A stretch of DNA of 64,000 nt from Papaver somniferum (GCF_003573695.1 NC_039362.1:112695120-112759119); one strand, 5' to 3'. Counted from the stretch's first letter, positions 21,131-34,072 are shown. Numbers and translations are program-made. The notes: generated from the sequence alone by a model not told the origin.

Positions 21131-22639
21131 TTCATAAATCAAAAAACAACTTTAACGCGCTATAACACTCTAGGCCATGGTTACTTGGTTTTATTAGTTG
21201 ATAATTTTAGTAGGTGGGAACTTGTATCCCTTAATTTTTAGTACTACGTAAATCCTAAGAATACATGGGAACTTGTTTCATCGAAAATAAAGGGATTAGG
21301 TACTTGTTAGTGTTGGAAGAATTTAGAATTAAGGATCTTCATCTTGTTTACGTTTTCTTGGTGTTAATCATCTATTTGACCAGCAAAATCAAAATAAAAT
21401 ACTACTATAGTTACAGTTAATTAGAAAATCATGATCTTTAAGTTTAACATACTATTTGCGTATAAATTAGAGGCATAGTTGGCGACTTTTCCTTGGTCAC
21501 CCTTCTGTAATTTTCAATATTAAATTGTAGTTAGATCCTAGGTGATTAAATTAGAGAGGGGAAATGCATTCCACATGGCGTGGTTGGTAAAAAAAATCTC
21601 CTGCTCCTTACTAACCCCTTCCCTAGCTTTTATACTAGTCCGTAAGCAGATAGAGACAGTACTTACATATTGTTAAACCAATCACACTCATGTAAAAATA
21701 TCATAAATATTGAATGTAATTTTTAATTAAAATACTCTACAACCTGTGTGTATTTTGTGACACCATTTTTAGGAAAAGAGAAAATGCCTCAGAATTCCGA
21801 GCAGTATTCAGTCGGCAGTTTATATACAATGGGGTTATCTTAGTTTTCTCTAATCTGGCTCCATCACCGACTATTTATTTTATGGTTATTAGTAGGAGAA
21901 AAGCTAACTTACTGCATGTGGTCAATTGCCCTGCGCCAGCCCACCAGTCCACTCCATTTTGGTTCACCATTAGATTTGAGCGTGTTCTATTTTTATTTTT
22001 GCACCCATGCCCATTACCAACTCTTTGAGACTACGGGGTAGATGACTTGTCAATCAATTCATGTTAGCTACGTCTACCAGAATTTTGGTATACCTGTCCT
22101 GTGGTTCAAATTCAATATAGCGGTTGAGTTCCAAAAACACGATACTCGTTGGGCTCACATGACAATAATTGAGAGAGTAAAAAAACATTCCAGAAGAAGA
22201 AGACACCAATATTATATCGACAGTCAACTGCTCGATTATCAAGCACACCCTTTTTAGGTTTATTTAGGTTTTAAACTTTCAACATGCTAAAAGAAGAAAA
22301 TTTCGCCCTGGATTGGTTTCCTAGTCAGATTCATGTAAATGCTGTACAATGCAATCTTTTTGTGACCTTGTTGTATGCAACTACGTCAATAAAATCTGAC
22401 TCAGGCTGAGCGGACTCTTCGATTGGAAAAGACTAACAAGTCAGACGACTCAGAAGTTGGAGTCAGACTGTCTGCCTCAAAAACAACAAATACCGACCTG
22501 CTTAGTGTAAGCAGTGAATGTGTGAGACCCTATAGGCCCGCTTATTTCGTGTATCATTATTCTTTGATATCTTTTGACATCACACATAAAAGACGCTTCC
22601 TCTCACTCATAGAGAAAACAAATTGCTAACCAGAAAAAA
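21131..22639. other. No gene seen upstream of the membrane-protein gene
   Basis: No supported coding sequence. The last few hundred bases probably contain the promoter of the gene that follows, but no TATA box was convincing. Confidence 0.5.
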
Positions 22640-23243
22640 GAAAAAAAAATCATGCAACAACTAAATAATAAATATAAGAAGAAAACTTCTCTCTATCTCT
22701 ACCGTCTCCTCCCGAAACTACTGGGGGAGAGAGATCCATAGAATCTAGTTTCCTCTATTGTTTGAAGATATTCGAATTTTACTAGGATTCTCGTAGAAAA
22801 CTTGTTCACTTCCACCTCTGATTCAAACCTGTACACAAGCATTGCTGAAATCGATTCTTAAACAGTAATCTCTCTCTGTGTGGTGGTGAATTTTGATTTG
22901 TAAGTATCAAACACCACTTATTCTCTTTGGTTAGCTACTAAATTATCAGATTCATTATCATCTTATTAGTTTGTTGATGAAGCAATTCAATTATGCCTTT
23001 GTATGTCTCTAATTTATATGTAATAATAATAATCAGTTTTTTTTTTTAGATAATTTCATAGTATTTAAGTTTTCGGTTTTTTGTCCCTCTGAATTTCCCA
23101 TCAAAGCATTCTTTCCCTGAAATAATGAACGGTTCATAGTTAGAAATTTGCTTTCTCCAGGTCAATGTATATTTAGGTTTATAGCTAACTTGGTGATTTT
23201 GGTTACAGGAAGCAGTGAATTTTGTGAGCAACTTTGTATAGTC
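22640..23243 (+). promoter_or_regulatory. 5' leader with intron of the membrane-protein gene
   Basis: A CT-rich leader (about 22690-22880, CTCTCTATCTCTACC...TCTCTCTCTGTG) ends at a consensus donor GTAAGT (22900). The acceptor TTGGTTACAG ends at 23208, 35 bp before the start codon. A leader intron of 309 bp is inferred from these splice sites. It also removes an upstream in-frame ATG at 23148. Confidence 0.6.
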
Positions 23244-25662
23244 ATGGATATGATGCCAACAAACGCCACTGATTATTTGTTAAACTGGGTATTCGCCACA
23301 AATACACCTGATTATGTGACAAACTTGAAGTTAGCTATAACACCAAATGCCACTACTGTTTATGTGACAAATTGGATGTTGCCTACCGCAACAAACACAC
23401 TTGCTTATTGGTTAAACTGGAGGTTTTTGCTATGTGCAATAGTTGTTTTGACGCCTATGGTCTTCGCGGCTTATCTTATATGGAGGTATGAAGGATCTAA
23501 AGATACAGATGACGAGGAAGAAGATGAAAATGTTACAAAGGGAACTTTATATGCGGATGACGCTTGGAGGCCATGCCTGAAACAAATTCACCCTGCTTGT
23601 CTTCTAGCTTTTCGAGTGTTTGCATTTGGTACTCTTCTGACATTTCTCGTCTGGAATATCATTATTGGTGGTGCTGGCATATTTTTGTATTACACTCAGT
23701 AAGTCAATTCCTTCTCTTGCACTCATCCCACTCTTCACTAAGAGAAACTTATAATAGTGTTGGTCTTATAATTGCAGTGAATTTTGTTTTTGGAACCTAA
23801 ATTCATTTGTTATGAACAATGTTTATAATACCTAGGTTGCTCCCGTATCTCTTTACTGCAGTTCTAGGATACTAGGATACTCTCAACCATTTAAGACTTA
23901 AGGGTTCGATATCATCAATCAAAATACAATCAAATACTCCTTTTTGATAAGAGATGTCTTAGTGGATAGGTTTACTAGAGCTGTGTCTGTCAATATTATA
24001 ATTGTCAACTTATTAACAATGTTGGTTTCATCTTATTGGATGTGGACAGATGGACGTTTGCTTCAGTCATCATTTATTTTGGGGTATGCTTCTCTAACAA
24101 TATTAGCTTCTATTCAAACGTCTCCAGTTTTGTATCCTCTTGTCCTGTTTCAATGTTACTTTTTCCGTGCGTATATGTACTTCATTTGTTCATGCATTTT
24201 CTGTTATTCTTTGTTTGGTCAGCTGTTTCGCTGAAGAAAAACTTTCATATAGGTAATAAAAAAAAATTGTCTTGTTTTCTTTTGCCCCGTTGCTTCGTTT
24301 TGTAGCTCGGTTCCTTGTTCTCCATATATGGATGCTACCAATATTGCACTGGAGCTGTTGGTGATCATGTGATGTTAGATAAAGATAGAGGCGCATATGT
24401 GGCTCCGATGCCCGAGGAAAATGGAAATCAAGGCAACATAAGCAAAAGCTGGGTTCCAGAACAACATTATGTTCGCAAAACTGCAGGCACTTGGGGTTAC
24501 ATTTTCCAAACTATTTTCCAGGTAACCTTTGCCCTGATTACCATTAGCTGATTGTGTTCCAGGGTACTTGGATTTGTGACCGAAGCTTAAAATCCATAGA
24601 AGTGTCTTCCGTAAGATAGTAATTTAGTCTCATTTGTCTCCTTCATATTTTTCCTATCTAGCACTTAACAAGATTATTTGGTTTCATAAACAGATGAACG
24701 CAGGTGCTGTGATTCTTACCGACTCTGTCTATTGGCTGGTTCTCTATCCACTTCTTTCTCACTTACCTCAGTATCACTACAAACCTACTCTTGTGAGTAT
24801 CCGAACTTTTTACTTCAGTCTGTTATTTCTTTCCTAAATTCAAATTGTGTAAGCTCTTCAATATATATATGAAGATCAAGAATAACTTATTATTAACACC
24901 CTTTTGGAGAGATACATTGTACTATGCTGTCTGCTGCATCTGATGTTTGGCTTTTGTTTTATGATAACACGCTTTTTTTCTTTTCCTTCAAGCTAGGCTT
25001 AGCAATTCTTCAAGCATATGTTTCTTACTTTGTGCTTTTTATTTGTTTCACAGATTGTGATTGTTATGCACTCACTAAATGCGGTTTTCCTACTGGTAGA
25101 TACAATTTTGAATTGCTCGGTAAGATGCAATTTGTCTGTGGTTGTATAGCCTTTTTTTTTCTTTATAGATTGTTATATTCATGATACAAAATATCTCCAT
25201 GTCAGCAATTTCCCTGGTTTCGAATCGCATACTTCACATTGTGGACGGGAATATTTGTCATTTTTCAATGGATCATTCATGCCTGTGTTTCAATTTGGTA
25301 AACTTCTGATGCTTTCTCTCATTATCCTCCATTAGGAAATATCTTCTCGGTGTTTTTGTAATGGTAGTTCTTTTTGATACAGGTGGCCATATCCGTTTCT
25401 TGACTTATCATCGTCATATGCTCCACTATGGTACATCACATTTTGATATATTTAAAAGAGATTAACCGGAATAGATTGAGATTTTTTTAGTGTTCAACTT
25501 TCAGGCATTAACATATCTTTGCATTGTTGGGATACTCTCAGGTACTTGGGAGTGGCAGTGATGCATCTTCCTTGCTACTTCTTTTTTGTGCTAATAACAA
25601 AGCTGAAGCATTCTCTATTGTCGAAATGGTTTCCAAACTCGTACCAGTGTATGGCATCATAA
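23244..25662 (+). CDS. Seven-pass membrane protein, plant At1g10660-like family (376 aa, 8 exons)
   Basis: Exons 23244-23698, 24050-24083, 24306-24521, 24694-24792, 25054-25119, 25206-25297, 25383-25430 and 25542-25662 all have GT-AG borders and join without a frame break (1131 bp). Family landmarks: WRFLLCAIVVLTPMVFAAYL, DAWRPCLKQIHPACLLAFRV, YYTQ-WTF, SLFSIYGCYQYC, NAGAVILTDSVYWLV, HSLNAVFLL, FPWFRIAYF, IFQWIIHACVSIWWPYPF and SKWFPNSYQ. About seven membrane spans are visible. The biochemical role is not established as far as I know. The first 60 residues are an unusual fourfold repeat around T.A(T)..Y..NW. The family assignment is from memory of plant proteins. The splice model is inferred. 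Confidence 0.85.
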
Positions 25663-26483
25663 AATAGGAAAACCGGCTCAATGTCATATGGCTGAAGGTT
25701 ATCATTGTCCGGCAAATTTATTCACTTAGCGAATAGGCGTCAAATTGATTCCTGCAACAAGGAGATAATGGCTTTGAACGGCATTGAGGATCGCCGCACC
25801 ATCTGTTTCGATTATGTCCTTGAGATACATTACTGTCGATATGGAACACATTGATGTATTGCTTGAAAGGCAACAGAAAATAGAGGAAAAAATAGAACCA
25901 AAAATGAAAAAAGAACAAAAAAAGGAAAGATTTTTTGTTAGACGTACACACAAGCATGTATCATTAAACAGATATATTCACCAAGAAAAAAAGAAAAAAA
26001 AAGGAGAGGTTAAACAGATATACATTCACTTCATTCCCTATTCTGTTTTCTCTGGAAGGGGGATTGAGTGCGTTTTTAACAAAATCACCATCATTGTGGT
26101 TGATGTAAAGGTAGTTGCACGCCAAGCATTGTGTTCTACTATTATTTTGGAGCACTTGTTAGCAGCTTGTTGGCTTTGTCGACCTACATAACTCTCCCAC
26201 CATGGCTGAAGAATTACCACCATTGCAAACTGATGAACATTGTCATTTCATACACGTACTGCAAAAAATAGTGGCTCACACCCAATTTCCGAAGCAAAAA
26301 ATAGCCAAAAGAACAAAAAATGAATACAAAACTCGACATGATGACATGTCTGATTATACAATCTTATTTCTGTAAATACACACAACAAGGTGTAATATGA
26401 ATAAATTCACACCTTTTGTTTTGCAAGATTTCCTATCCTTTCACAGAAAACAAACTGCACAACTAATACATATTACAAAATGA
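25663..26483. other. Shared 3' region of two convergent genes
   Basis: 821 bp between two stop codons facing each other. AT-rich with A-runs (25880-26005), as expected of 3' untranslated regions. A 135-codon plus frame here is Lys/Glu-rich and unsupported. Confidence 0.65.
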
Positions 26484-29400
26484 TCATAGAGAAGTACTTG
26501 GTAAAGAATCCATAAGAATTATAGGCCTGCTCTTTTTGTGTCCCCAAATTTTGTCGGATGTTGTTCTTGAAAACAAACTGGAAAGAAAGCCAACTGGTGT
26601 ATCTGAATCTGGTGCCCTTGCTGTGGCATCACGAGACCTGTCCATCTCGATGTTGGTCTGAAACTTTAGCTGGTCCATGGAACATGTGGTTTTGGTTGAC
26701 GTAGCACCACAAAGACACCCGTCAAGCTTTTTGAAGCAGGGTTTGTGGAAAACGGACTCACAAGAGGCACATCTATCTACTTCACTTTCCTGTGTACAAG
26801 AAATTAAACATAGTAAAAAAGAAGGATGTTAATTGAGAAGAAGCTAAGCAACAGATTAACAGATTGACTAGTTAATGATGTCTTGTGATGGCAAATGATG
26901 ATTTAAGCTAGTAACTGATCCACACTGATATTGAGCTACGAGACCATGTAGACTGGTTGCACAATCTACTGCAGGATTTTTCCTGATAGGATCCGGCGAT
27001 CTAAACGCCTAACTAGTACAGCTCGGAGGCATAGTTCTAGTTTATTACCCATTGAATCCACAGAAAATGCTCACCTGGAAAGGAAAAATGAGGGAAGATG
27101 TGTCTTCACAAGCTTGTCGTGCACCACAAGGAACACCGGTATCACAACAAATAAGGCATTGCTGAGTAATGTGCTGAAGCATTTTGCTTGAAACTGTCTC
27201 TACCATGAATGGAAGTACTGCAATAAGAGTGTCATACACAGTAAGCTAACATCACATACTCATACGTGGATTCATGAAAGCATGAAAAGATCCATTTAGT
27301 TTGAGAATGTCCATGTACAGAAAATAAATCACCATATCTGAAAATTAAAATTAAATATACTCCTTAATTATATTTTATTTAGTTTGAGAGTGTTCATGAA
27401 TGAAGTAACACTTTATTTGACCACTAACTGTAGCTCAACTTAGTTATTTGATCCTTTAATGGGTGCTCATAGAGCAGATTATCATATCTAGTTACCTGCA
27501 AATGCACCTTTTGAGAGATCAACAAGATCTCGAAGAGCAAAAAAATCATTTCCCTCAAGAAGATATCTGCGAGAACCCATCCCTTTATGGACAGTCCGTC
27601 GGAAAGGGCAGCGAAGATATGGAAACATTGCCCCTATTTTCTTTCTGATACCCATGATATGGAGCAAGGTCGGGACCTTTGAGAATAAAAAAGGATTAAC
27701 TGCACTTACACAGAGCATGGGCTACATGAAAAAGAAAACTGGTAAGAACTAGTTTCAAGTCCCATCACTAGGGTTGGCCCGAAACATGAAAAAGGATTAA
27801 CTGCACTTAACAGGCATGAGCTGAATTAAGCATAATCAAAAACCATAAAAAGCTAGTTTCAAGTCCCATCACTAGGGTTGGCCCGAAACAAAACAGTGGA
27901 ACATAAGAGGTAATGTGTTCTTGTTGGCCACTAGGTGATTTCCTTAAAAAGTTATATACCCGGCATGTGTGGGCAGAGAAAGACTGCACGAGTTCCAGGT
28001 CAATGCACGGATGAGATTGGCTTTCAAAGAAACAAGCTATATCCATTCCTTTCTTAATTGAACATCCCATTTGTCATGGTTAGGGGTTGAACACAAATTA
28101 CCTGCTCATAGATGGAATCCAAAAATGACTTAGCCAGTTGAGATACCGGGTATAAAGTAAAGTCCCAATGATGCAAGACTCTTGCCGGCAAGACAGCAGT
28201 GTCATTTGTATGGCATGAAGTGCAAAACAACTGGCCAGTGTATTCGCAAAGTCGAGGCTTGCCCCATCCTAAAGTCTCAACAAATTCCCACATTAGAGTC
28301 TTCCCAGTATTGAAGTGCTTGTGACATCCTGCACAAGTATTACGCTGTGCTTCTACCAGTTGCTTAATGGACTTGGGAGGCTGGATTTTAACAAGATGTG
28401 ATATGGTCTTCCCAAGATTCGTGTAATCCTCAGCGGCTGCTCCTTTGCTAAATTCTGAAGTTGGTGGAGGCACCAGTGCATTTAGCATGGAGGAACTGGA
28501 ATCAGCCTTTTGAGGGGATAAAAACCAAATAAGAGAAGTTGGGGTGTTGTAAAGAGAAGAATAGTGCAAAACAGACCGTAGACACTCTTGAATAAGAGCA
28601 GTTCTCTCACTCACAACACCTGGAGAAGCATTTCCAAAAATCTTTCTGGATTCTTGTTCAACCCGAGACCAGGGAGAAGGAAGAGTCAGACCGTGGTCCG
28701 CAAACAATCTTTTCAGATGACGATAGAGAGTATAAAAATCACGATATCTGCGTTCAACTTCCCATTGGTCATTGCCACTCCAAACTCTAAGTTTATAGAC
28801 TGTGTACTCCTTCACACCAACAATCCTTTCTCCAAGTGAGACATCTCCCTTTTTTTGCTTAGCACCGACAACTTCAACACCCTCAATTTTTGTTGGGTCT
28901 TGGATTAATGGGTAAGCATCATCAGTTCCAGAAGTGGAAGCAGTAGAGCTTCCATCTCTGATCTGAATCTGCTGAGAAAAAGATAATTTATTCCCCTTCA
29001 CAAATCTAGCTCTGTGAGACTCGCTTGAGTCAAGTAAAATCTCCTCCATTTCAAGGACGATCTCGTCATACGACTCATCTGATCTCGGATGTTCTACCTG
29101 CAAATTAATCAGATACTCAGGATCAAAAGACACGGAGCTTAAGTATACAATAGAACTTGAATACCTCAACGATGCCGCAATGGATAGAGGGCCCTCATCA
29201 TTGTTATATACAACCATTCAGAAGGAAAGAAGGTGGATTCCTACTAGTGGGAAACAACTAACTGACCTTAATAGGTGCGAGATGGTTATTCCGGAGGTCC
29301 AGAGGCCCAGGAGAATTCTTCCTTAGTCTCTTTAAATCTATTCCCTGAGAATCCTCAGGCAATGCGGTGAGCCCTTTTGCCATAGGATCTTCAAAAGGTC

Positions 29401-30832
29401 TCTCTTTTCCCTGAGGTATTTCATTAGAAGACGAACAAAGCTGGTTTACTGCAATATCAGAAAGAGGGTCTAACTGAACTGCAGGCTTCCCCGACGATAG
29501 ATTTACTGACATCTCATCTTCATTAAGGCCTGAGACTTTCTCATTACTCGCACAATGAAAATCACTTTCCGCTGCACGGAGCGAGTTGCTTAAGTTCATA
29601 TTCGACTGCTTATTAAGTACAGAAGGGCACTTATCTACAGTAACGTCACCGATAGAATAGTTCTCTTGATTCTCAATTGATTCACCAGTACCATGGATTT
29701 GACCACTGTTGCCAGAGATGTCCCTAGCACTTCCTTTTTGCTCTGACCCTACAAAAGATAGATTACCATCTTTGGACAAAAGATTCAAATTCTCGAGTTT
29801 TTTATTGATTTCCAATTGCTCATTTTGCTGGTCTTGAGGTTTATCCCACAACGATGAAACTAGACCATCCTCGGTTTCTTGTTCAAAGTCATCCCAGTCT
29901 TCTGAACCGAAAGCCACAGACGAATTCATAAGCAACGGATTTCGATTATCTATTTTGGCTGCTTGACTATACTGTAGTTTTCTACTTTCGTACAAATCAA
30001 CCGCATTTTCATCATCTGTACCATAGCCGAACATTGAGCCATCATCATCTGAATGTTCACCTTTTGACGAGGTTCCTTCTTCCTCATCTGGCCCTCTCTC
30101 CGCTTCTCTTCCATCTACTAAACTATCAGATACTGAATTTAATCTATCGGACGAACCAATGTTACAGTCACTTTTTTCAGTGCAATCCTCTTCACATGCA
30201 GCCAAATTCAAAGAGGAATTACTTGACCTAGGTGAAGAATGGGACACAGCCCCATTTTCTTCTACACCAGCAACCTCCTCTACCTTCGAATAATCATTGG
30301 CAATGGTTTGAAACAAATCAGACCCACTATACGCTAACCCGTCACCTCCATCCTTATCATAAAAGTCCTTTCCGGATGAAGTACCTGTGTCCAAAATTCT
30401 TCGAGAGTCCATTACATTCTTAACCTTCAACTTTTGCAAACACTGTGATCCATTATTCCTCAACTGCGCCCTCTCTTCATCTATAGAAATCCCATTAGCA
30501 ACATCAATATCTCCTGAATTCCTTCTAAACCTAGCACCCCCAACATCATCAAATTTTAAATTCTTAAAATAACCAAAATCAGAATCTAAAAAATCATTAC
30601 AAGTACCCAAAGAACTACACATACTTGAAGTACCATCCATAAGTGAATTAGCACTACAATACTTCTCAAATTCCGATTCATCATACGAATTGTACTCCGA
30701 TGAAACATTATCATGATCCCCACCACCACCATCCAATATCTGATCTTGTTTCCATAAACGATATTCATTAAAAGGATCTCGAGAGGCGACGTTAGAGATA
30801 CTATTCTCTCCAGTCCCCTCTCCATTAATCAT
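26484..30832 (-). CDS. PX domain and Rubicon-homology (DUF4206) protein (1078 aa, 5 exons)
   Basis: Minus-strand exons 30832-29267, 29097-28102, 27721-27496, 27217-27075 and 26789-26484 have GT-AG borders and keep frame (3237 bp). Residues 1-520 are long, acidic and Ser/Asn-rich, probably disordered. A PX domain follows (about 595-718) with the phosphoinositide-binding RRYRDF (638-643). The C-terminal third is the Cys-rich RH/DUF4206 module: CAGCHKHF, CEYTGQLFCTSCH, CLICCDTGVPC and CASCESVFHKPCF. In animals RH domains (Rubicon, PLEKHM1) bind Rab7 on late endosomes. A late-endosome or vacuole trafficking role is inferred. ATG 30832 (MINGEGTGEN) is preferred; an in-frame ATG at 30910 would add 26 residues that look like leader. 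Confidence 0.88.
27688..27889 (-). repeat. 101-bp tandem duplication across an intron-exon border
   Basis: Copy 1 (27688-27788) contains the first 34 bases of exon 3, its acceptor and intron sequence. Copy 2 (27789-27889) lies wholly in intron 2. The outer parts are near identical (CAAGTCCCATCACTAGGG in both) while the part matching the exon start has decayed. Confidence 0.8.
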
Positions 30833-31160
30833 TTGATTCTTACTCCCAAACAACACACACAAATAAAAATCCAATCCTTGATCCAAAATTGGAATTTTAG
30901 TGAATTTCAATGGATCCCCACATCTTAATTTATCATCCTACACTCAAATTACAAGTACCCAACAACCAAATTTTGAAATAACAAAGAGAAACAGGATTCT
31001 ATTGGAACTCACCTTCTTCTTCTTCTTCTGAGGGGGATCTTTAAAGAGAGAAGGTATAAGGGGAATTCTCACTTTTCCAGTTGTTGACGATGCTGTGTAT
31101 TAAACATGGTGGTGCAGTCTTTTAGTTTTGAAATGGAGACAAAAAAACATATATAAGAGA
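30833..31160 (-). promoter_or_regulatory. Probable 5' leader and core promoter of the PX gene
   Basis: It contains a GAA-rich leader run (plus-strand TTCTTCTTCTTCTTCTG, about 31013-31030) and, further upstream on the minus strand, CTTATATATG near 31150 as a possible TATA box. The transcription start is not defined by sequence alone. Confidence 0.4.
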
Positions 31161-31505
31161 TGATGATGAGACATCATGGGGAGAGACGGACAAGATTGAT
31201 CCTCCCGTTCACTGATTCACATATACACTTGGTGCACCACTCTTTTCTCTTCTTTTTTGCGACTTACGGTTGTTGGTCTGTTGTGTTTTTGGGGTACGGA
31301 CATCTGGGTTTGAATCTGACTTGTCTAGGCATCGTTTATAAAAGTGCTTTTCCACCGTGGGCTGTTGTGCTGAAGCAGTTGAATGTTCATAAAATATGAC
31401 AGTGGGTATTTAAACGAGATTTCTATGGCCTTCCATAAACTTTTAATTCGTGTGATTCCCAGAGATTCTTTAAAATCCAGAGATTTTTAGTTATTTTCCG
31501 AGAGT

Positions 31506-32282
31506 TTTTAAAGGAAGGTTATTATTGGGGCGTCACACTCCAATAGAGGGGCTTTATTTGAATTCTTAATGTCCAAAAAACTGGTTGTGGGATATCCTAA
31601 CACATTTACAAAATGTCTAGATTACCCTTTAACTAGAAGTGATTTTACGTCCAGGTTTGGATTAATTCCAACCGTAGAATTTTATTTGTATGTAATTTTA
31701 CGTCCAGGTTTGGATTAGTTCCAACCGTAGAAGCTCATTTTACGTCCAGGTTTCTTTTAATTCCAAGCGTAGAAGTGATTTTGCGTCCAGGTTTGGATTA
31801 TTTCCAACCGTAGAAGTGATTTTACGTCCAGGTTTGGATTAATTCCAACCGTAGAATTTTATATGTATGTACGTCCAGGTTTGAATTAGTTTTAACCGTA
31901 GAAGCTCATTTTACGTCCAGGTTCCTTTTAATTCCAAACGTAGAATCTGATTTTACGTCCAGGTTTGGAATATTTCCAACCGTAGAAGTGATTTCACGTC
32001 TAGATTTGGATTATTTCCAACCGTAGAAGTTTATTTTACGGCCAATTTTTCTTCCCACAAAAACTTTGCCCCAGAATTCACCAAGTATACAACAAAATTC
32101 ATTAGTTTAATTTTTATCTAATTAAATTAGGTTAAAATTAACTAAATAAGGGTTGTTTAGTCATTAAAAAATTATTTGAGATAAGGGGTTTTTGATATTA
32201 TTTATGGGTGACCCGTTTTTGTCCTATTAGGTGACGCCCCTCTAATGGAATATGACGCCCCAATAATAGCCTTCTTTTAAAG
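31506..32282. mobile_element. MITE (31514-32274) filled with hairpin minisatellite units
   Basis: The 39-bp terminal inverted repeats (31514-31552 and 32236-32274; GAAGG(T/C)TATTATTGGGG start) differ at four positions and are flanked by TTTTAAAG on both sides (31506-31513, 32275-32282). The interior (31641-32060) is an array of about ten units of roughly 40 bp with the core ACGTCCAGGTTTGGATTA. No coding capacity. The 8-bp duplication points to hAT, while the long inverted repeats would also suit a Mutator-type MITE. Confidence 0.8.
31641..32060. repeat. ACGTCCAGG...CCAACCGTAGAA minisatellite with higher-order pattern
   Basis: There are about ten units. Units 1-4 (ATTTGTATGTAA ending, GTAGAAGCTCA ending, TTTCTTTTAATTCCAAGCG and ATTATTTCC variants) recur in the same order as units 5-8. 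So a four-unit block of about 160-170 bp was duplicated after the units had diverged. Each unit is itself a partial palindrome. Confidence 0.75.
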
Positions 32283-32799
32283 AGTCTTTGTAAATTGTGG
32301 AGACAAAAAAATGAGACTTGTAAAGCATCTTTATGACTTGTGGAGACAAAAAATATATAATATCCCCTGAAAAATTCAATGCACCTGCCAATTTTTTTGA
32401 AAAAATAATACCATGAATACCTAATGGAAATAAAATTCACGTTACAAATTGATTATTTTAGAATTCATTAGTTTTTTATTTAAATAAAATTAAATCTGCC
32501 AAATTTTTTTATCCACGTTAAATTATCATGAATACCTCATGAAAAAAAAACTAATGAAATATGTGTCCATTTTCAAAATAAATCTCATTAGTGTCATATG
32601 CCTAAACTTGCAAGTATAACTACGTTGTGGACATAACAACATAAGCTTTAATCCGTATAAATGAAGGTGTATATGCATTTCATTCTTAGTTTCTTAATCA
32701 TGATGAATACAATGTTTAGATTTTCCTAAATTGTTAATTATGTAGGGTTCTATGCATTGGGAACGATGTTTTGATTCCTCTTCTTCCTAGTAACGCACT
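32283..32799. other. No gene seen
   Basis: AT-rich spacer between the MITE and the Mutator-like element. No supported feature. Confidence 0.55.
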
Positions 32800-33689
32800 G
32801 TTTTTTTAGGGATAATTGGTGTTTTTTTAGGGATAATTGGTGTTTCGTTCTCACGTTTTGACCAACACTAGGCTTTGGTCTAACATTTGTCCAACGTTAG
32901 GATTTGGTACCTGGACTGGATGTTGACCTCAATTGACTGTTTATGACCGGAATTAGTTAATTTAATAATATATAAAAACACGAAATTTTGAGTTTACAAG
33001 TTCGCCCCTACTATATTCACCTGTTTCTTCTCCACCCAACTACCGGCCACGGGAACATACAACTACCGGCATAAGAACATCAACTTTAATCAATGGTAGA
33101 ATCTCAACTTCATTCCTTGTCTGTTTATTTTCTTATGTTATTCCGCAACCCCCGAGAAGTTTTTAAAATTAGTGATAACAAAAATAAAGGCTTGAAATAA
33201 CCATAGATATGAAGAACATCAATATCAGAACAACATCAATATCAAACCACAAATGACATCAATACCAGACCACAAATAAACTCCCTAAACTACCGTCGTT
33301 GTTGTTGAAATCACAATCAACATCAATTTTATACAAAACCCATACTAGAAAATACCATCACTGCCTTCAATTGAACCATCGATTCATACCACATATGAAC
33401 CCCAAGCTTATCTCCTACATCTTTACGGGAAAAAACCCTAAATCACCATCCCAGCTCATCTTTCTTCTTCTGCAATTCGAGCACAAACTCACCACTGGGT
33501 TAGAATGTGAAATTGATGCAAACCCAGTGTTCGATATCCTCCCCGTGCTCTCAATCATCTCTTCAATCTCCATAAAATTAATCATTTAACTTAATTCGAC
33601 TACTATTACTCATTTAATTTCAATCTTTCCCAAAACCCTAAATTGACAAGGGGTTAGTCCTCGAGTGATTTCGGGGGAGTTGAGTGTAT

Positions 33690-33850
33690 TTTAAATCTCA
33701 GGGATTTTGAGAGAGTTTGAGAGAGTGTAGGGAGTTTGAGAGAGTTTTGTGTTCTTGAGTTCAGGGAGTTTGGGGGAGTGTAGGGAGTTTGAGAGAGTTT
33801 ATTAGAGGGAGTTTGGGAGAGTTTGGGGGAGTTTGAGAGAGTTCACTCCT
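33690..33850. repeat. GGGAGTTTGAGAGAGTT minisatellite
   Basis: Repeated 16-20-bp units GGGAGTTTG(A/G)GAGAGTTT. Inverted counterparts (AAACTCCC...) occupy about 36180-36420. Confidence 0.7.
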
Positions 33851-34072
33851 AACTCATTCTCTTTTAAGAAACAATAAACCCTTATTTGCAAATAACATTG
33901 ATCTTTAATCAAAAGAAAAAAATAAATGAAAATGATCATATCTCTGTATCAATAGTATGTTATTTTGTTCAACGAGATAATTTTTTTTCCCTTCAATTTA
34001 ACGGTCTCCATACAATTCTAACTCCCTTTGTTCACGAACATTTTCCCACATATCATCCGCTATACTCTTTCT

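Noticed and set aside
23148..23243. Upstream in-frame extension of the membrane protein
   Set aside because: A good donor (22900) and acceptor (23208) place most of it in a leader intron; the peptide is not family-like.
25784..26191. 135-codon plus-strand frame between the two genes
   Set aside because: Lys/Glu runs come from poly(A) tracts of 3' untranslated DNA; no domain or splice support.
33690..33850. CRISPR-like regular repeats
   Set aside because: Units are contiguous degenerate minisatellite repeats without unique spacers, in plant DNA.
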